Shown here: positions 29,161 through 38,327 of the stretch, piece after piece
How the letters are laid out: each line of letters starts with the position of its first letter
Position numbering within the stretch: position 1 is the stretch's first letter
Assembly (NCBI RefSeq): GCF_004323185.1
Contig: NZ_NAPS01000003.1
Span: 1 to 52,746, forward strand
Origin: Westiellopsis prolifica IICB1
GTDB taxonomy: Bacteria; Cyanobacteriota; Cyanobacteriia; Cyanobacteriales; Nostocaceae
Reading direction: 5' to 3'
Length of the DNA: 52,746 nt
Notes under the pieces: generated by a model
Databases searched by the model: none
What the model was told of the DNA's origin: nothing
Seen by the model: the letters and a program-made list of their open reading frames with translations, nothing else
Position numbers and translations under genes: made by a program

Positions 29161-30177
29161 TTAACTTATCTCCAGAACTGCTCGATATCGGACTTGATTC
29201 GAGCGCACTCGTTCAATTGCTTCATTAACTTCCTCAACAGGGAATACTTCGATCTTCGGATGTATCTGAAAGCGGGCGGCAACTAAAAGCATATCTGTTA
29301 TCATGCTTCGCCCTCCAATGGGAGATCCCATGACACGAAGACGCCTATCCACCAACGCGAAGAGAGGTAACTCAATAAGTGGATTAACTCCCTTTGGTAA
29401 ACCGACAAACACCAGCGTACCATCAGCTTCTAAATGATCGAGGTAAGCTCCCCAGCTCAAATTTTCTGGAACTGTGCTCAGAATAATATCCAGTTTTCTT
29501 TCAGGTTTTGGAGGATCTTCTCTTTGGGCAACGATGATTGTATGGTCAGCACCTAAATAATGAGCGAATTCAGCTTTGTTTTCTGAGGTGGTGAACACTG
29601 TAACTTTGTTGCCTAAACGCTTAGCAAACTGCACTGCTATGTGACCCAATCCACCAACACCAATAATACCGATTTCTTGACCAGAACCCATACCAGCAGA
29701 GCGTAATCCTGCGTAAACAGTGATTCCACCGCACAACAATGGACCTGCCATGCAAGATTCAAGTTCTTGTGGGATGGGGAAAGCAAAGCGTGAGTCAGTG
29801 AGAAGATAATCAGCAAAGCCACCAGGGCACGCCAAAACTGTAGCCTGTATCTGAGAACAAAGATTCTCATTGCTTCGCAGACAGTGGGAACATTGTAAGC
29901 AAGCAGAATGTTGCCAACCTACGCCTACGCGCTCACCTATCTGAAGATGTTGGACATGAGAACCAACAGCTTCGACAGTACCGATCACCTCGTGTCCGGG
30001 GACAAGGGGATAGTTGGAGACTCCCCAATTATTATCAATTAGGCTTACATCAGAGCGACAAACGCCACAGTATTGAACTTTGATCAAGCACTCGTACTCT
30101 TTTGGGTCGTGGAGTTCAAACTCATAAGGCTCTAATAAACTTCCTGGTTGTTTCGCAGCGTAGGCTTTAACATACAT
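29161..30177 (-). CDS. Zinc-dependent alcohol dehydrogenase (cinnamyl-type)
   Basis: 338 aa MDR-family enzyme. Catalytic zinc ligands in CGVCRSD (about 37) and PGHEVIG (about 60); structural zinc Cys cluster CLQCSHCLRSNENLC (about 93-107); nucleotide-binding GIIGVGGLGHIAV (about 170). Interconverts aldehydes and alcohols with NAD(P)H. Starts 30 nt after the NRPS stop, so probably co-translated with it, which fits reduction of the aldehyde released by the NRPS reductase domain. Confidence 0.92.
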   Translation of the reverse strand: MYVKAYAAKQPGSLLEPYEFELHDPKEYECLIKVQYCGVCRSDVSLIDNNWGVSNYPLVPGHEVIGTVEAVGSHVQHLQIGERVGVGWQHSACLQCSHCLRSNENLCSQIQATVLACPGGFADYLLTDSRFAFPIPQELESCMAGPLLCGGITVYAGLRSAGMGSGQEIGIIGVGGLGHIAVQFAKRLGNKVTVFTTSENKAEFAHYLGADHTIIVAQREDPPKPERKLDIILSTVPENLSWGAYLDHLEADGTLVFVGLPKGVNPLIELPLFALVDRRLRVMGSPIGGRSMITDMLLVAARFQIHPKIEVFPVEEVNEAIERVRSNQVRYRAVLEIS

Positions 30178-30206
30178 AATGAGGTTTCTTGATTTTCATT
30201 CCAATT

Positions 30207-33200
30207 TTATTTAGTAGGAGGAGATGGGAGAAAACCAGTCTTCTGGAAGTAGGAGAAGTATTTGTTGAGTAGCTTTTCATCTATAGGCGGACAAGCAATT
30301 GAAGTTGTGGCTAATTCCTCGAGAGTATGATGATAATCGTAATGCAACGAGTGCTCGTAGAAGTCATCTTCTGAACTCAGATCTGGTAAGAATTGATGCA
30401 AAGCATTTTCCAAAGTATCTTCATCTTCAGATTTGAGTTCCGTCAACCATTTTTCATAGGATATCTGCTCAAGAGGGTAACCTAAAGAACGAATAGCGTT
30501 AAACAGTTTATCCGATGGTAGGTAAGTGGGATTAATAACATGAAACAATTTCCCAAGAGACTTCTTCTGTCTTGATAAATGTACAATTGCCTGACTTACA
30601 TAATTTACAGGTGTTAAGTTAAATGCTATTTGAAGAGATGGAGCTTTTTTTAATTGAATACAGCCCTTCAATAAGTTAAGAAAGAAATCATCAGGTTTAT
30701 CCATCACTCCGGTACTACTAGATCCAATGACCGTTCCTAGTCGATAAATACAAGCAGGTAAACCTCGATTTTTGGCAATTTTTACTAACTGCTCTGCCAC
30801 CCATTTACTTTGGGCATAACCATTTTCCAAATTTTCTTCAAATTCTGGAGTTTCTATTTCTAATACCTGTTTGATTTGAGAATAATTTCTAGAAAAAACA
30901 GATAGAGTAGAAATAAAATGAACTGGTTTAATTTTTGTAAAACTAGCTAAACGAAGAATTTCCTGAGTTCCTAAAACATTAGCAGCCTTTAGAGTGGAGT
31001 AAGGATATACAAAATTTACCCATGCTCCGTTGTGATATATAACATCAATGTGCTTTGCTAATTCTTCAAATTTTTGCTTTGTTAGACCAAATAAAGGTTT
31101 AGCTAGATCGCCAAGTACAGGAATGATACGGAAGCTATAATCCGTGTTCCAAAGAAAAGATGACTTTAGGTATTTTTCAATCCGCTGTTTCCCATAATCA
31201 TTATGAGGACAGCGAACGAGACAATAGATATCTGAGTTGGTTTTTTGCAGAAGTTCAGCAAGCAAATAAGAACCAATAAAACCTGTTGCTCCAGTCAAAA
31301 ATATAGATTTTGGTTCTATGATTTCTTTATTAAGAGAACCTTGAAACTGAATTGTTGAATCTAAAACAGCTTCGGCTTTTAAATCTACAGCCTTGTCAAA
31401 ACAATACTCATCTTTGCTTTCTGCTTGTTGAGCACGAGCAACCACTTGGGCAATTTGAGCTATAGTGGGGTTTTCAATAAGATTAGGCACAGTTAATTCT
31501 ACAGACAGTTTGTTACTTATTCGATTAATTAACTTAATCGCAAGCAGTGAATGACCCCCTAACTCAAAGAAGTTGTCATGAATACCGACTTGCTCTAATT
31601 CAAAAACTTCTGACCAAATTGCTGCTATCACACTTTCTGTGGTAGAGAGACGTTGATCTGGGAGGATTGAAGCAGACAAAAGAGTAGAGACAGTTTCATG
31701 TTCAGATTTGACTTGAACGGGAGTAGGAAGTTTTTTACGATCTACTTTCCCACTTTGTGTTAACGGGAAGCTTTCCATTAACACGAAGCTAGAAGGAATC
31801 ATGTAGTCTGGCAACTTCTGACTTAAGTAGCTTCGTAGTTGTTGAGTTATTGTATGTTGCAAAGAGGGGGTTAAGATTGAGTAGGGTACGACGTAAGCTA
31901 CAAGATAATTACTGCCACTTTGGTCTTTTCTAGCAAGAACTACTGCCTCTCTCACGTCAGGGTAGGTAGTCAATGCTACCTCAATTTCTCCCAATTCAAT
32001 GCGAAATCCTCGAATTTTAACCTGATGGTCAATGCGACCAACAAATTCCAAATTGCCGTCAGTTCGATAACGAACCAAATCTCCAGTTTTATAGAGGCGT
32101 GCTCCTGGTTCAGAACTAAAGGGATTGGGAATGAACTTTTGTTCAGTTATGTCTGAACGATTTAGATAACCACGGGCAAGACATACACCGCCGATATGTA
32201 GTTCTCCAACAACGCCAATAGGAACAAGTTGTTGATAGGAATCCAGAACATAGGTTGTCACATTAGTAATAGCTCGTCCAATTGGCACTTCTGGCAGTTG
32301 GGTGAATTTATCTGTTTGGCTGTTATCACAAATCCATGCTTTAGGAGGTAATTTGTAGGTTGTTGTTGTAATAGTTGCTTCAGTTGGTCCATAGGTGTGG
32401 AACAAGAGAGGAAAATCACCTATATATTTTTGCCATTTTGCAATCAGTTGTGGGTTTGCTTTCTCCCCGCCAATAATGACTGTATGTATGCAGTCTGGGA
32501 AGGCTAATTTAGGGTTTGCTGCCAATTCAGTAACTAGGAGATGCCAGTATGCGGTTGGTATATTCAATATAGTTATGGAATAATCCTGACATTTTTGCAT
32601 AAATGTGGGTATTGAAGCTAACATTTCGTTGCTTTTCAACACTACAGTGCCTCCAGAAGTTAGACAGGGGTAAATCTCTTCTCCTGCTGCATCAAAGCTA
32701 ATAGAGGCAAATTGTAGAGCACGAGTGTTTTGATTGAACCCATACTGCACGATCGCATCTAATGTGAAATTGACTAGAGACCGATGTTCAATCATGACTC
32801 CTTTAGGATTTCCTGTAGAGCCTGAGGTGTAGATAACATAGGCTAAGTTATTATTTCCCGTATTACTTACAGGATTATTGTTACTAAACTCAGATATAGC
32901 TATCGAATCAGCATCCAAACATACTACGCGTATTTTATTGCTTGGTAATTTCTGAAGTAATTTATTTTGGGTTAACAATACTGGTATCTGCGAGTCTTCC
33001 AGCACATAAGCCAACCGCTCTTGTGGATACGCTGGATCTAATGGTAAGTAGGCTCCACCAGCCTTAAGAATACCTAGTAACCCTACTATCATCTCTAGAG
33101 AGCGTTCTACACATATCCCCACCAGCATCTCTGATTTCACACCCAGTGCTTGTAAGTAATGCGCTAATTGATTTGCTCGGCTGTTTAATTCCCGATATGT

Positions 33201-34193
33201 CAACTGCTCATTCTCAAACACCACTGCTGTTGCATTGGGTGTTTGCTTTACTTGCTCTTCAAATAATTGGTGAATACATTTGTTTGGTAGATAGTCTGAT
33301 TTGTTAGCATTCCACTTTACTAATAGTTGGTACTGCTCAGTTTTTGTCAACAAAGATAATTTAGAAATTTGTTGCTGCCGATTAGCAATAATATCCGACA
33401 GTAAAGTTTGAAATTGTTCTGCCATCCTGGCTATCGTTTTAGCTTCGAACAAATCAGTACTGTACTTCCAACAAAGCTGAATCTGTTGATCGACTTCTAT
33501 CATTGTCAGATAGAGATCGAATGCTCCTCCCTGCTGTTCTCCAAGTAAATACGGCTTCATTCGAAGCTCTTCTCTTCTGATTACAAGTGAATCGTTTGGC
33601 TGGTACCAACTTTGCTCTTCAGCACTAAAAGCAACTTTTAAAAAGGAGGATCCGTTATACTCTTGTTGAGTTCTTATCCACTCACTAACTAGAGAAAAGG
33701 GGTAATCCCTATACCTTTCAGCCTCTTCCAATACATGATGAACTTGAGCAAGAACTTCTTTGAAAGTTATGTTTCCTGTTAGATTTACACGACAGATAAC
33801 CGGATTAGCCATCATGCCGACAACTCCTTCAAACTTTTCGATCTCAGGCCAACTGCTTGTTAATGGCACTCCGATCAGTATTTCCTCTTGACCTGACAAG
33901 CGTAGTATTAACGTGCAGAAGGTAGCAAGCACAATAGTGAAAGTATTTGTTTCTTCTGCTTTTGCAAGTTTTTTAAGTTGAGAGATTAGAGAAGTATTTA
34001 GATTGTCAAGATGTACATCTCCACGAAAACTTGACAACGGAGAGTGTGGTCGATCAGTGGGCAGATTTATGGGTGTCAAAGGAGCAGCTAATTGTTTCTT
34101 CCAGTATGCCTCGAGTTGTTCACCTCGAGAGCTGGCTAACATTTTAGACTGCCAAAATACATAATCAATGTACTGCAGATTCTGATTATTCAC
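30207..34193 (-). CDS. NRPS module: C-domain C-lobe, A, T, thioester reductase
   Basis: 1328 aa from GTG 34193, preceded by GAGG. Residues 1 to about 290 are the second half of a condensation domain (starts at LQYIDYVFWQ; GGAFDLYLTM). A domain about 310-790 (YVIYTSGSTGNPKG at about 456, YGPTEATITT, LYKTGDLVRYRTDG). Carrier Ser in LGGHSLLAIKL (about 883). Reductase from about 960 (FLTGATGFIG; STLSVF; GYAQSKWVAEQ). Pocket code by eye is D-A-E-N-I-G-T-I-T-K, close to the lysine code of bacitracin synthetase (DAESIGSVCK), so lysine is the predicted substrate. The missing first half of the C domain is encoded by the preceding gene. Confidence 0.92.
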   Translation of the reverse strand: MNNQNLQYIDYVFWQSKMLASSRGEQLEAYWKKQLAAPLTPINLPTDRPHSPLSSFRGDVHLDNLNTSLISQLKKLAKAEETNTFTIVLATFCTLILRLSGQEEILIGVPLTSSWPEIEKFEGVVGMMANPVICRVNLTGNITFKEVLAQVHHVLEEAERYRDYPFSLVSEWIRTQQEYNGSSFLKVAFSAEEQSWYQPNDSLVIRREELRMKPYLLGEQQGGAFDLYLTMIEVDQQIQLCWKYSTDLFEAKTIARMAEQFQTLLSDIIANRQQQISKLSLLTKTEQYQLLVKWNANKSDYLPNKCIHQLFEEQVKQTPNATAVVFENEQLTYRELNSRANQLAHYLQALGVKSEMLVGICVERSLEMIVGLLGILKAGGAYLPLDPAYPQERLAYVLEDSQIPVLLTQNKLLQKLPSNKIRVVCLDADSIAISEFSNNNPVSNTGNNNLAYVIYTSGSTGNPKGVMIEHRSLVNFTLDAIVQYGFNQNTRALQFASISFDAAGEEIYPCLTSGGTVVLKSNEMLASIPTFMQKCQDYSITILNIPTAYWHLLVTELAANPKLAFPDCIHTVIIGGEKANPQLIAKWQKYIGDFPLLFHTYGPTEATITTTTYKLPPKAWICDNSQTDKFTQLPEVPIGRAITNVTTYVLDSYQQLVPIGVVGELHIGGVCLARGYLNRSDITEQKFIPNPFSSEPGARLYKTGDLVRYRTDGNLEFVGRIDHQVKIRGFRIELGEIEVALTTYPDVREAVVLARKDQSGSNYLVAYVVPYSILTPSLQHTITQQLRSYLSQKLPDYMIPSSFVLMESFPLTQSGKVDRKKLPTPVQVKSEHETVSTLLSASILPDQRLSTTESVIAAIWSEVFELEQVGIHDNFFELGGHSLLAIKLINRISNKLSVELTVPNLIENPTIAQIAQVVARAQQAESKDEYCFDKAVDLKAEAVLDSTIQFQGSLNKEIIEPKSIFLTGATGFIGSYLLAELLQKTNSDIYCLVRCPHNDYGKQRIEKYLKSSFLWNTDYSFRIIPVLGDLAKPLFGLTKQKFEELAKHIDVIYHNGAWVNFVYPYSTLKAANVLGTQEILRLASFTKIKPVHFISTLSVFSRNYSQIKQVLEIETPEFEENLENGYAQSKWVAEQLVKIAKNRGLPACIYRLGTVIGSSSTGVMDKPDDFFLNLLKGCIQLKKAPSLQIAFNLTPVNYVSQAIVHLSRQKKSLGKLFHVINPTYLPSDKLFNAIRSLGYPLEQISYEKWLTELKSEDEDTLENALHQFLPDLSSEDDFYEHSLHYDYHHTLEELATTSIACPPIDEKLLNKYFSYFQKTGFLPSPPTK

Positions 34194-34564
34194 GGTAAGT
34201 CCTCAACCAATGAAACTACGTTACTTTTTCCACAGATTTATTATCAATAGCTTAAAGCTAATGACAAGAGTGAACGAAAAAACTAGGGCTTGAGCAATAG
34301 CTTTGCCAAAAAAAGAGGTAGTCTAACTTTTGCCGAAACATCCCAAGACAAGCCTGTGCTTAATTATTAGGTAAAACCTAGAATCCTCACTCAGACGTAC
34401 AGGACAGTTAAAATTACTTCCACAAAAACCATACAGGATTTTATTGACTCAGTTTTTTATCATCAGGCAAAAAGAAGCCTGTATTATCTGGGTTTTTTCT
34501 ATATCAAACTTGGGAACTTGGCGAAGGTATTGACTTAGAAAGTTATTAGTTTTCATTCTCACTA
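34194..34564. other. Non-coding gap inside a split condensation domain
   Basis: 371 bp, AT-rich, without open frame, exactly between the two halves of one condensation domain. Only a small hairpin (CAGGC/GCCTG near 34460) is visible. The halves break at a surface loop, losing about ten linker residues. I see no intron-type boundary and no IS remnant, although neither can be excluded by eye. Confidence 0.6.
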
Positions 34565-35137
34565 TCATCCTCTAGAGCTTTTAGAATTTAGTATTCCTAC
34601 TTCAACAGCGTACAGTCGCTGAAGTTCGCTTAGTAATATGTTAATGGAGCGCATTTCACCCGCGATCTCGTGCATGGTTAGCAGTTGGATATAGTCCTGT
34701 ACCGATCTTTTGAATAGATATATCCGTAGTACTGGACCATTTTTTAGATCGAAGGGCTGCCTTACCTGTCTCAATATCTGTTCTTTAAGCTCTTTCTCAC
34801 TCCAAGTTGAAGTATCTGTTACCTCAAGCTTAACTTTGTGGTGTGGATGAATTACTTGAATGGGTCGATTATCGCGGTTAGTGTAAGTTGTCCGAAGAAT
34901 GGCGTGGCGATCGACGATCTTCTGCCAAGTCTGCTGCCATACTTCTACATCTAAGGCTGAGGTAATTTGTACTGTAGAGTAGATGTTGTAAGCCACGCTT
35001 TCCGGTGCCATCTGATAGATGAGCCACAAATCTCTTTGATTGTAAGAAAGGGGATAAAAAGCTAGAAAATCTTCTTTGCATCCACCTATTTTTTCTCCGG
35101 CTCGTAATACTTCAGTACCATTGTATTGTGTCTCCAT
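34565..35137 (-). CDS. NRPS condensation domain, N-terminal half
   Basis: 190 aa. FYPLSYNQRDLWLIYQMAPES (C1/C2 region), RHAILRTTY (C2), QPFDLKNGPVLRIYLF, then the active-site position reads MHEIAGEMRS where HHxxxDG is expected: first His kept, second His replaced by Glu, Asp by Glu, Gly by Met. The gene ends (NSKSSRG, stop) just after this helix, where a normal C domain continues with the segment encoded at 34193. Ribosome-binding GAGAG precedes the ATG. Either a two-chain domain with altered chemistry or a decayed one. Confidence 0.8.
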   Translation of the reverse strand: METQYNGTEVLRAGEKIGGCKEDFLAFYPLSYNQRDLWLIYQMAPESVAYNIYSTVQITSALDVEVWQQTWQKIVDRHAILRTTYTNRDNRPIQVIHPHHKVKLEVTDTSTWSEKELKEQILRQVRQPFDLKNGPVLRIYLFKRSVQDYIQLLTMHEIAGEMRSINILLSELQRLYAVEVGILNSKSSRG

Positions 35138-35522
35138 AAACTTACTCTCTAGCTAATATCAGTAGGTCGAAAACTTTTGTAAGTTGAGGAAATAATTAGG
35201 ATTCCAGCCGATGTTTTTGGGCTGATGATTGCGAACGCTTGTACTGCACTCTTAACCCATCGACAACGCCTGTTCCTTGAAAAATAAATTTCGAGACGAT
35301 TCCAGCAGATTGTGTTCCAAAAATCAAATGAATGCTTGGTAAGGGTTGTGGAAAACTTTTCGAACTGCTGAATGTGATTTATGTTTTCAATTTGCACAAA
35401 GTTTCTAAACAGCAATGAACTCAGCAATTATGCTACAGAATTGTGCGTTAAGATAGGCACAAAGTTTCGCTACCAAGAATCTACGTTAAGGTTTCAGTGA
35501 TGAAAGCTTTTTTCAGCTTAAT
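35138..35522. other. Upstream region of the NRPS genes
   Basis: 385 bp between the first NRPS gene and an IS remnant. A 92-codon minus-strand frame (35149-35427) has no resemblance to anything I know and starts at a rare codon context, so I do not call it. The promoter for the minus-strand run of genes is expected here, but no clear -10/-35 pair stands out. Confidence 0.4.
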
Positions 35523-36424
35523 CAGGACTTACGCAACTGGCACAGGCGATCGCTAATTTATAGTACCTTTGTATTATATAAGTGACGCAACTGGCACAGG
35601 GTGATCGCTAGTGTACATCAGTATTAATTAAATCTGATTCCGAAAGCTTTGTCTTGGCAATATAAGTCGGTGTATTGGAAGCAAAGAATGAAATATTCAT
35701 GAGAAAATAAGTAGAAGTTGTATGAGATAAATGTTGCTTACGGTAATGAGATTTACTAAGCTTAATTACTGCCAATACTTATTAAGTAGTCAAATTAATT
35801 ATACGATGACCAATTTGGCAGAGCATTTAAAGAGTATTAGCCATGATGCAATTAACTACTATTTGAAGAGAGAAAAGTTAACACCTCGGTTACTCTGGGA
35901 TAATGTGAAATAGGTAGTAGAAACTGATCTCAATGGTTACATCATCTTTGATGATAGCGTTTGAGACAAAAGGTATTCTGAAGAAATAGAAATAGTCAGG
36001 AGACAGTATAGTGGTAATGAGCATGGTGTAGTCAAAGGAATTGGTGTAGTCAGCTGTGTATATGTAAATCCTAAACTGCAAAAATTTTGGGTAGGAGGTT
36101 GTACAAAAGGTGTGTAAAATTCGTTGGAAAATCGAGGAGTTTCACAGAGAAATTAAACAATTAACTGGCATTGAATCTTGTCAATGCCGTAAAGCTAGGC
36201 TCCAAAGAAATCATATTGCTTGTGCAATGTTAGTTTGGGTTAGGTTAAAGAATTTAGCTTATACCACTGGTCAAACTATTTATCAAATCAAGCATAACTT
36301 GCTTTCTAATTATTTAATTCAGCAACTAAAACGTCCAAGTATTCTTATGTGCTTGGTTTGATTTGAATTGTCGCGGGGTAAGGCGCAGTCGTGCCCACTA
36401 TTTGTACCAGTTGCGTAAGTCCTG
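35523..36424 (+). mobile_element. IS701-like element, internally deleted
   Basis: 18-bp perfect terminal repeats: CAGGACTTACGCAACTGG at 35523-35540 and its complement at 36407-36424. The left end contains a second copy of the subterminal unit ACGCAACTGGCACAGG (35531-35546 and 35585-35600, period 54). Inside is a transposase with the middle third deleted, so it is non-autonomous. Confidence 0.8.
35731..36361 (+). pseudogene. IS701-like transposase remnant
   Basis: N-terminal part LNYCQYLLSSQINYTMTNL, AEHLKSISHDAINYYLKREK, then in-frame TAG (35910) and TGA stops flanking GYIIFDDSV and DKRYSEEIEIVRRQYSGNEHG. After QKFWV the sequence jumps to VCKIRWKIEEFHREIKQLTG, skipping the central catalytic segment. 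It ends at 36361. The family is recognised from the conserved segments RRQYSGNEHG and IRWKIEEFHREIKQ. Confidence 0.8.
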
Positions 36425-36431
36425 TTAATAA

Positions 36432-36526
36432 TGGATATTTTCAACTTACCTTACATAAATATCTAACAATATATAAAATTTAAACAAGCTTAGATCGGGG
36501 AGTTAATCAGGAAGTTAAGGAATTGT
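36432..36526. repeat. Direct repeat copy A (pair with 41707-41801)
   Basis: About 95 bp, roughly four-fifths identical by eye to 41707-41801, including the shared core ACAAGCTTAGATCGGG and GAAGTTAAGGAA. It lies between the IS701-like element and the IS630 and is non-coding. Confidence 0.7.
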
Positions 36527-36542
36527 AAGTTGCAAAGTCATA

Positions 36543-37678
36543 CTAATCCGCGTTCTAAAACGTAATTCTCAAATGTGGAAAATTCGTAAGTGAACGTAAT
36601 CTTTCTGGCATATCCATTAATTCTCTAAGCCCTTGGCACAGGGTATCAATAACGTCATGCATCGAATCAAACACTCTGTTGTAGAAATGCTTTTCGCGTA
36701 CCTCCTCCCAGATATGCTCGACTGGATTTAGCTCTGCACTACGAGGCGGCTGGGGAATTAACCGAATATTCTCGGGAATAATTAAATCACTCGATGTATG
36801 ATATGAAGCTTGGTCTACCTGTATGATGACAAAATACGCCGCAAAAACTTGTGCCACATGCTCTAGAAATAAACTCATCATATCCGTGTTCGCACAAGGT
36901 AAAACTAATGCTGCCATCTCTCCCAACGATGGTGCAACTGCCACATAAGCATAAGTATATTCTCTTACTATCTGTTGACCAACACAAGGACGTATTCCTT
37001 TAGGACTCCAAGCTCGCATTACTTGACCAATACGCCCAAATCTTCCTTGATCGGCTGCCAACAGGAGTACGGGACGATTATCGTCTGATTCTCGGCTGGA
37101 GATGGCTTGTTCGACCAGTGAGCCAAAGTTTTTTTAAAAGCTTCTTGTTGTTGTTGGTCGCCTTTGGGATGATAAGGACGAGGTGTTAATTTACGCCAAC
37201 CATGACGCTCTAATAATCGATAGATGGTACTGGAATCAACCTCAGTACCCACCAGTTGTTCAAATGCCCTCAGGATCTGAGTAATCGTTGTGATACTGCC
37301 TGTCTGTGCGGCATCGCCAAATTGTTCTAAAAATGCGGCTTCCTCTTCTAGACTCAGGTAGCTGTTGTGCCTACCTCCTTTTCCTGAAGTCTCAATTGCT
37401 GCTACTCCCATACGGTTATAGTCACAAATCACCTGGTGTACTGTTCTGACTGTTGTACCCGTATGTAGAGCGATCGCACTCGCTGATCTAGGTTCCACTA
37501 AAGCATTGTAGACAATCAGCCATTTCTGTTGTCTGCGAGGATTGTCGCTTGTCCCTATTTTTTGTTTGATTTCTTCTAACGCTAGATGCGCCTTTACTCT
37601 ACTTACTCTCACCATAACTATGTATTTATTTCAACTCCCACCTATTTCATCTATTTTACGCTTTTGAACGCGGATTAG
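36543..37678 (-). mobile_element. IS630-family element, copy 1
   Basis: Flanked by TA dinucleotides (36541-36542, 37679-37680), the target duplication expected for IS630. Terminal inverted repeats start CTAATCCGCGTTC (36543 on) and match the complement ending at 37678 (GAACGCGGATTAG). Contains one complete transposase in two frames. A second, broken copy lies at 50829-51683. Confidence 0.9.
36555..37615 (-). CDS. IS630-family transposase, -1 frameshift type
   Basis: The first frame (37615-37019) gives the HTH half: HTGTTVRTVHQVICDYNRMG, STIYRLLERHGWRKL, HPKGDQQQQEAF. At TTTTAAAAAAAC (about 37128-37139) a -1 slip links KK to NFGSLVEQAISS, LLAADQGRFGRIGQ and the DDE half (first Asp in AADQGRFG, second in IIQVDQASYH, Glu in LNPVEHIWEEVREKHF), ending at 36555. 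The A7 run at the join fits programmed frameshifting used by many IS630 elements. It seems functional. Confidence 0.85.
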
Positions 37679-38042
37679 TATCAGTAGATCACTGTGACGT
37701 TTAACGGGATGTGGAAAAGGGAGACTATTGCATAAAGATAAACGTAAAATTGTATACTGCGCTTTGTTTGGCAAGTTAAATCTCCGAGAGCGAAAAATTT
37801 CGGGGGAGATGGGGTAAATAATGCTGTAAGTAGTTAGGACTTACGCATTGACAAAGTTGCCAAGAAGTGCGTTAAGCGAAGACAATCAAATTTTTAGGCG
37901 ATCGCTAACTAACAGGAGGATTAAAAGACGGATAATACCTATGTTGTGATGATGATATAGGGTTAGGGCTATCAGAGAGACGACTAAGCCTGTCCCCTGC
38001 CAAATGTGACCTGGACACTTACACTTTATTCTTATTGGCAGG
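37679..38042. other. Spacer with an IS terminal-repeat copy
   Basis: No intact gene. AGGACTTACGCA at 37836-37847 repeats the outer part of the IS701-like termini at 35524 and 36423, so another element end lies here, probably belonging to the transposase fragment that follows. A stem ATCTCC...GGGAGAT sits near 37782-37810. Confidence 0.5.
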
Positions 38043-38327
38043 GTGGAATTTAAAGCATTACATTCAATACATTGGGGGATTGAATGTTACCACAGAAGAA
38101 TCAAGCAAGTATGTGGTATTGAACGTTTTATGGTCAGAACAACTGAAGCTATCCATACTCACTTTTTTACTCACTTTTTTAGCGCTATTCGTGCCTTTAC
38201 TAAATTAGAGTTAATGCGAGCAGAAGAGTTAATTGAAAACTGGTATGAACTCCAAAAAAAATTATCTCTTCAGGTCGCTCGTGACTTCATACTAGAGCAT
38301 CTGCAACAGCAAGTGATTTTGGTTTAG
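38043..38327 (+). pseudogene. Transposase C-terminal fragment
   Basis: 95 codons: EFKALHSIHWGIECYHRRIK, QVCGIERFMVRTTEAIHTHF, then LMRAEELIENWYELQKK. These are the conserved end of a cyanobacterial DDE transposase. A 12-bp internal duplication gives THFFTHFF. Its stop overlaps, tail to tail by 4 bp, the 3' end of the KAS III-like gene. Confidence 0.75.

Noticed and set aside
34194-34564. Group II or group I intron splitting the condensation domain
   Set aside because: No GUGYG...AY boundaries or recognisable domain V/P-Q-R-S core could be seen; kept only as a possibility in the finding on the split domain.
35149-35427. 92-codon minus-strand open frame upstream of the NRPS
   Set aside because: No recognisable family, no convincing ribosome-binding site, composition like the surrounding spacer.
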